Under the pieces are notes generated by a model. The model worked only from the letters and a program-made list of their open reading frames with translations. It did not search any database and had not been told where the DNA came from. From Tubiluchus corallicola (lineage: Eukaryota; Priapulida; Priapulimorpha; Priapulimorphida; Tubiluchidae), in assembly GCA_030141605.1 (NCBI GenBank), contig JAQGDQ010001124.1, forward strand, positions 35,856-60,907: a stretch of 25,052 bases of DNA. The letters run 5' to 3'. How positions within the stretch are numbered: the stretch's first letter is position 1; every line of letters starts with the position of its first letter. Shown piece after piece: positions 19,620-25,052 of the stretch. The translations under genes were made by a program, and so were the position numbers.

Positions 19620-20235
19620 AATTTGTAAGCAAGATTAACAAAAAAGCTAAGTCTACTACACTAGCATATAGCATTACCGCAATGCCCAGCCAGCATATAT
19701 AACAGTGCATGCGCTGTTAGAAGCTACAGCAGGACAATGCATATAGGGGTTCGTGTATTACGAACACCATGACAACCTTATTATTCAACATTATTCAATT
19801 TTTTTACAAATATCTTTAGCACACCAAAAATCCACATTTAACATTTGCACAAGTAACCTTTTCTGGTTGAAGATGCTGGTTGTTTTGTGGTCGTAGATAA
19901 TTTAAAAATTTAAGAAATATCTGCTAGTACCACATGAAATATGCGTCATTTACAATGCAAAACAGCGTAAAATATTTGATACATTTTGTGAAAATACACA
20001 AAGCCCAGAAATGATCTCGGCACGTCTTAATAGATCCCTTTGCTGTTTTTACCTGCAAATGCTCAATTGTAACAAAATTAATGAATATTGTTTAAAAAGT
20101 AAAATTTCTCAATGGTCGCAAGTTAATCAGGCACTACAGTGAAACTTGTAACTGTAACGGCAGACTGAGATATGAGTGTAGTAGTTTTAAAACTTTAATA
20201 AAACGTATACAATTTTTATTGAGAAATTTTAACAG
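19620..20235. other. intron, nothing recognised
   Basis: AT-rich sequence with no exon or repeat boundary noticed before the minisatellite. Confidence 0.5.
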
Positions 20236-21460
20236 CATAGTGTACAGTAAATTAGTACAGTGTAAAACAAATTAGTACATTGTACAGTGAATTAGTACAG
20301 TGTACGGTGAATTAGTACGTTGTACGGTGAATTAGTACAGTATACGGTGAATTAGTACAGTGTACGGTGAATTAGTACAGTATACGGTGAATTAGTACAT
20401 TGTACGGTGAATTAGTACAGTATACGGTGAATTAGTACATTGTATGGTGAATTAATACAGTATACGGTGAATTGGTACAGTATACGGTGAATTAGTACAG
20501 TATACGGTGAATTAGTACATTGTACGGTGAATTAGTACAGTATACGGTGAATTAGTACATTGTACGGTGAATTAGTACAGTGTACGGTGAATTAGTACAT
20601 TGTATGGTGAATTAGTACAGTATATGGCGAATTAGTACAGTATACGGTGAATTAGTACATTGTATGGTGAATTAGTACAGTATACGGTGAATTGGTACAG
20701 TATACGGTGAATTAGTACAGTATACGGTGAATTAGTACATTGTACGGTGAATTAGTACAGTATACAGTGCATTAGTACTTTGTACGGTGAATTAGTACAG
20801 TATACGGTGAATTAGTACAGTATACGGTGAATTAGTACATTGTACGGTGAATTAGTACAGTATACGGTGAATTGGTACAGTGTGCGGTAAATTAGTATAG
20901 TGAAGAGTGAATTAGTACAGTGTACGCTAAATTAGTATAGCGTACGGTAAATTAGTACTGTATACAGTGGATTAGTACAGTGTACGGTAAATTAGTATAG
21001 TATGCGGTGTATTAGTACAGTGTACGGTAAATTAGTATAGTGTATGGTAAATTAGTATAGTGTACGGTGAATTAGTACAGTACCGCTAAATTAGTATAGT
21101 GTGCAGTGAATTAGTGCAGTATACAGTGAATTAGTACAGTGTACGGTAAATTAGTATAGTGCACAGTGAATTAGTACAGTGCATGCTAAATTAGTTTAGT
21201 GTACGGTGAATTAGTACAGTATACAGTGGATTAGTACAGTGTATGGTAAATTAGTATAGTGTACAGTGAATTAGTACAGTATACGGTGAATTAGTACAGT
21301 GTACGGTAAATTAGTATAGTGTACAGTGAATTAGTGCAGTATACAGTGAATTAGTACAGTGTACGGTAAATTAGTATAGTGTACAGTGAATTAGTGCAGT
21401 ATACAGTGAATTAGTACAGTGTACGGTAAATTAGTATAGTGCACAGTGAATTAGTACAGT
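20236..21460. repeat. 20-bp minisatellite, about 61 units
   Basis: The unit is GGTGAATTAGTACAGTATAC with variants (GTAAATTAGTATAG, GTACATTGTAC). The 20-bp register is exact for over 800 bp. The left part is built of 40-bp dimers (ACAG unit alternating with ACAT unit); the right part, after about 21290, of 60-bp trimers repeated almost perfectly. It ends about 20 bp before the acceptor of EGF exon 5. Confidence 0.97.
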
Positions 21461-21479
21461 TTGAACTGATTCATTTCAG

Positions 21480-21602
21480 ATCGAGATGAATGTGCACTGA
21501 ATATAGATGACTGCAGTCGTAATGCTGAATGCACTAACACAGATGGCAGTTTCACTTGCGAATGTTTTCCTGGTTTTACTGGCAGGGGTGTACGATGTCG
21601 TG
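21480..21602 (+). CDS. cbEGF exon 5 (complete module)
   Basis: This 123-bp exon follows ACTGATTCATTTCAG and ends CGTG then GTAAGT. It encodes (D)RDECALNIDDC, then AECTNTDGSFTC, ECFPGFTGRGVRCRG: six cysteines, calcium site (D-R-D-E-C) and hydroxylation consensus. Its upstream intron is occupied by the minisatellite to within about 20 bp, leaving a short pyrimidine tract. Its last 79 bp and its donor start the 131-bp repeat array that follows. Confidence 0.9.
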
Positions 21603-22308
21603 GTAAGTACTCGCAGTGTGAATTCCTTTCCCAAGATTTCTGCTATTGCTAATTGCTGAATGCACTAACACAGATGGTAGTTTCACTTGCGAATGTTTTC
21701 CTGGTTTTACTGGCAGGGGTGTACGATGTCGTGGTAAGTACTCGCAGTGTGAATTCCTTTCCCAAGATTTCTGCTATTGCTAATTGCTGAATGCACTAAC
21801 ACAGATGGCAGTTTCACTTGCGAATGTTTTCCTGGTTTTACTGGCAGGGGTGTACGATGTCGTGGTAAGTACTCGCTGTGTGAATTCCTTTCCCAAGATT
21901 TCTGCTATTGCTAATTGCTGAATGCACTAACACAGATGGCAGTTTCACTTGCGAATGTTTTCCTGGTTTTACTGGCAGGGGTGTACGATGTCGTGGTAAG
22001 TACTCGCAGTGTGAATTCCTTTCCCAAGATTTCTGCTATTGCTAATTGCTGAATGCACTAACACAGATGGCAGTTTCACTTGCGAATGTTTTCCTGGTTT
22101 TACTGGCAGGGGTGTACGATGTCGTGGTAAGTACTCGCAGTGTGAATTCCTTTCCCAAGATTTCTGCTATTGCTACTTGCTGAATGCACTAACACAGATG
22201 GCAGTTTCACTTGCGAATGTTTTCCTGGTTTTACTGGCAGGGGTGTACGATGTCGTGGTAAGTACTCGCAGTGTGAATTCCTTCCCAAGATTTCTGCTAT
22301 TGCTACTT
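21524..22308 (+). repeat. 131-bp tandem array copying EGF exon 5's 3' part and donor
   Basis: Units start (GCTGAATGCACTAACACAG) at 21524, 21655, 21786, 21917, 22048 and 22179: exactly 131 bp each, the last shortened by one T. Each unit contains 79 bp of EGF exon 5 (cysteines 3 to 6), the intact donor GTAAGT and 52 bp of intron. Copies differ at only a handful of bases, including a TAA to TAC change near the unit junctions at 22173-22176 and 22303-22306. Copies 2-6 lack the original acceptor. Read-through from the first unit meets TAA at once. Confidence 0.97.
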
Positions 22309-22469
22309 GGCAGCAACATGCCACTGTGTCTACGTACAACAGAGTTAGAACTCAAATATACTAATCATACGAAATAGCCTACTACCACAGACCTGTAATA
22401 TGACTACAAGGATAGCAAGAAGCAACGACGAAATAGGCAAGATCAAGATAAAAAAGAAACAAAACCAAA
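22309..22469. other. intron, possible upstream part of the next LINE remnant
   Basis: Low-complexity A-rich sequence. A frame reading RIARSNDEIGKIK at about 22410-22448 may belong to the LINE fragment that follows. Confidence 0.3.
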
Positions 22470-22805
22470 ATAAATGGCGTCCAAATTAAACAAAAATAAT
22501 ACAGAAGAGTACAACATAAAAAGGAGTGGAGGTGATGTATGAAGAAAATGTAAATATCTAGGCAGCCTTGTAGCAATAGATGAAGGTACATCAAAAAGAA
22601 AAATCTTAGCACGAAAAGCATGTTAGAAAATAAAAAGAATTTGGAAGTAACAGGATCGATTTAGAAATGGAAACCTTTGATGAAATTGTGAAAATGAGTT
22701 GTGTTTCTCTACAACTTGCATTTATGGACAATCAGAGCACAACACAAATCAGAAATGGAATCATTCAAAAAAGAAGCTAGAGGAACATTCTAGCAATAAA
22801 ATAGC
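22470..22805 (+). mobile_element. LINE remnant, RT C-terminal region (second copy)
   Basis: A broken frame reads KCKYLGSLVAIDEG then KRKILARKAC (about 22546-22623), the 'kYLGS' block that follows the polymerase domain in many invertebrate LINEs. Further pieces match 13230-13340 (TTTCTCTACAACT, GGACAATCAGAGC, GAGGAACATTCTAG). Stops and frameshifts show it is dead. Confidence 0.6.
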
Positions 22806-22827
22806 CAAATGAAATATCAAACCAGGG

Positions 22828-22985
22828 CCGGAATTTACTAAAATATTCGTAAGAAAGTTCGCACGAAATTATTTAAGAAGTTTGTACGAACTTTTGTAAG
22901 TTGGATTCAAAAAAATTTTGTATGAAGTTCTTAGCTATTTTGTTCGTATGAACATTTTACACTGCTAAAATTCAGCCATGGCCAA
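22828..22985. mobile_element. possible small MITE rich in TTCGTA motifs
   Basis: Ends GGCCGGAATTTACTAAAATA and, inward from the right, GGCTGAATTTTAGCAG are weakly inverted. The body carries several TTCGTAAG / TTCGTACAA words in both orientations. No target duplication was fixed. Nothing is recognised between it and 23286. Confidence 0.35.
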
Positions 22986-23285
22986 AATCTTCAAAGCACA
23001 AGAGGAGTTTGTTGACTTTGGTCCTGCTTTTGATGTGTAGTTGTAGCACAATAGTACAAAATGACACTCTCTTGACTCTTTTGTCAGCCGATACTAACTT
23101 TGATGAACTGGTTCTTATCATTTAGTATTACAAACACAGCTATAAATACTGTCTCAGAGACTGTGAACACATATTATAAACATTAGGAGTAGGTTACTTA
23201 GTACTAGATGCATCATTCTCTTGCTGTCTTGCAAGAAAACATCTCTAGATTTTCCTTATTAAGTGTACTGGAGGGGGAGGGGAAG

Positions 23286-23484
<199 letters not shown>

Positions 23485-23860
23485 GGGAAGGGAGAGTCAG
23501 AGATAGAAAGAGGGACTGGTATGGAGTTATAAATTTTAGTCTGATCTATTTAGCATTTGTTTTTATAAAAAACAAAAAATTAAAGTTTGACCAAATTTTT
23601 GTTGCATCATAACATAATTTTAACTGTGTCAACTTATGAACGGTTTGGTTTGCAAGCATGTAAATCCATTTTGATCATAAAGGTCAGTATAGCTCTTTTG
23701 GTTGAACTTATAAGCCAAAGATCTGTGTGATCGAATCTAGACTTGATTTCATGTTTTTTCAGTCATTTAAGGTTTTTAGATTTAATGATGCAAGATTTCT
23801 CCTATTGCCTTTATTGACAGCTGAGAATTTAAGTAACCTTTGATCACATTTTATTTGTAG

Positions 23861-23986
23861 ACATAAATGAATGCAGGCAGAACAATCCGTGCGATGAGAG
23901 AACCACGACGTGTGAGAACACGCCCGGAAGTTTTGAATGTTCTTGCAAAGTTGGATACAGAGAAAATGACGGAACTTCCTGTTCTG
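23861..23986 (+). CDS. cbEGF exon 6 (complete module)
   Basis: This 126-bp exon follows TTTTATTTGTAG and ends TCTG then GTAATA. It encodes (D)INECRQNNPC, then TTTCENTPGSFEC, SCKVGYRENDGTSCSG: six cysteines, calcium site and hydroxylation consensus. No further exon is seen before the window ends at 25052. Confidence 0.9.
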
Positions 23987-24339
23987 GTAATAATCTTAAG
24001 AATTTTTTCCGTGTGCAAAATTTAAAGGAAAAGTCAAGTTATTTAAAGGAAGAACCAAGCCTCGAACAACATTTATTGCTTTTTAATATACAATTAAATA
24101 TATTGACATCGCCACACAATATATGCGCATAGAACGCTTTTTTATCTCCGGCCAAATGAACACTGCTGTCGGCATATTTGAAAAAAATGACGTAAGCTGG
24201 TGTCTGTTGGGCAGCGTGAATGCCGTGAAGGCAAGCTGTGATGAAGGTACGCGTTGAGAAATTTCTACAGTTCACTCAGAAGTTCAGTTATTCTAGCATT
24301 GTATTTAACTGTGTTTATGTAAAAATTAGTCATATGATC
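23987..24339. other. intron, nothing recognised
   Basis: AT-rich sequence; a 78-codon minus-strand open stretch (24275-24039) has no recognisable domain. Confidence 0.45.
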
Positions 24340-24830
24340 AATTATTTTTCTTCTTCTTCCCAGCTTTTCCCTATGCGGGGTCGCCATTGTGAATGAGTCT
24401 TCTCCACGCATTCCTGTTGTTGACTATCTCTTCATTTATGTCTTCCCTTCCCACATGATTTTCACCGACGCTTCTTTTCAGATGTCCATACCATCGCAAT
24501 CTTGCGAGGCTTCCACTACTTTTACTGTTCCTCTGATATTATTATTTCTAATTTTATCTCTTCTTGTTATTCCCACCATCCATCTCAACATCTTCATCTC
24601 CACCATACCCATTTTCTTCTCTTCGGTCTTCTTTAGAGAAGCTGCTTCCAGCCGATAGATTAGAGCGGGTCTGACCACTTCTTTGTGGACTTTCCCTTTA
24701 AGTCTCACCGACTCATTCATAGAAGGTTTTCGCGCAGTTTTTACAGGTGGATGCCCTTCCTGACCCTAACCCTCCGTATTTATCCGGGCTTGGGACCGGC
24801 ACTGAGTTGGGCTGGCTTGCGAGATTTTTG
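24340..24830 (-). mobile_element. RTE-like LINE, 5'-truncated 3' end
   Basis: Reading leftward on the minus strand: GGGTTAGGGTCAGGAAGGGC (about 24772-24753), then KGKVHKEVVRPALIYRLEAA, MKMLRWMVGITRRDKIRNNN, and in a shifted frame ARLRWYGHLKRSV and NRNAWRRLIHNGDPA with a stop. These are the C-terminal blocks of RTE-type reverse transcriptases. The 3' end has GCGACCCCGCATAGGGAAAA and a GAAGAAGAAG tail (about 24345). A frameshift near 24500 and the 5' truncation make it inactive. Confidence 0.85.
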
Positions 24831-25052
24831 TTGACTTTTAGATACACATGTAAACTTGCGTGCATATAGTAGGTACATGGTGGGTTATGTAGTTTATAGA
24901 GCTGAAGTTTATAGTGCTGAAGCACTTGGCAGAATAACTGTTTATATTGCACGGTAACCAGATGACGCCATTTTTCACCAAAATGAGCTCGCCCAAGCGT
25001 GGAGTGATGGCGATTTTAAATTGAAATTATTAATTACACGAGGCCCTTATCA
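24831..25052. other. right edge of window, nothing recognised
   Basis: No exon or repeat identified. CAAAATGAGCTCGCC near 24980 is not part of a recognised frame. Confidence 0.4.

Noticed and set aside
19318-19710. 130-codon minus-strand frame with an internal protein repeat
   Set aside because: The repeat comes from the 144-bp DNA duplication, whose length is a multiple of three. There is no known domain, and the DNA word GATGGCGCC is typical of transposon sequence.
20236-21460. CRISPR-like array
   Set aside because: Units are contiguous 20-bp repeats without unique spacers, in an animal intron.

Overview
This is nuclear DNA from an animal, AT-rich and full of transposon remains. Coding sequence is confined to short exons (46-333 bp) with GT-AG borders, separated by introns of about 0.5-2.7 kb. 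All clearly recognised exons begin and end in phase 1, as is usual for shuffled extracellular domains. The calcium-binding EGF and immunoglobulin (Ig) domains and the repeat mix (CR1/L2-like and RTE-like LINEs, a tRNA-derived SINE, TTAA-flanked MITEs, a pogo/Tigger-type MITE) fit an invertebrate metazoan. I cannot name the phylum from the sequence.

Left half: a minus-strand gene starts at 9800 and runs leftward. It has a signal-peptide exon (9746-9800), a one-exon Ig domain (8234-8566), an Ig domain split over two exons (6363-6506 and 5637-5822) and a third Ig domain (3938-4198). That is about 326 codons of a secreted or membrane-anchored Ig-superfamily protein. Its C-terminal exons were not found. 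At 173-218 (+) there is a weak candidate exon of something else. The rest of 1-3900 is repeats: an LTR-like block, a tRNA-derived SINE, a 59-bp tandem array and a piggyBac-type MITE.

Right half: a plus-strand gene carries six cbEGF-type exons (12348, 15087, 17193, 18851, 21480 and 23861), about 226 codons. Its start, its end and any membrane anchor are not visible. Two of the six exons encode only the first four EGF cysteines. The two genes point away from each other, with a decayed LINE (about 10500-12060) between them. They look like two modular extracellular proteins, but nothing shows that they interact.

The most interesting structure is in the introns. (1) Two ~670-bp TTAA-flanked MITEs lie in opposite orientation around the two Ig2 exons. 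One of them ends exactly at the 3' splice site of the Ig3 exon, so its terminal repeat supplies the pyrimidine tract. (2) The 3' half of the fifth EGF exon, together with its splice donor, is amplified as six nearly identical 131-bp units, right after a 1.2-kb 20-bp minisatellite that ends about 20 bp before that exon. (3) A long (CT)n tract and a long (GA)n tract lie in different introns of the same gene and would be complementary in the pre-mRNA. (4) At least seven TTAA-flanked or TTAA-ended elements, in several related families, crowd the introns.
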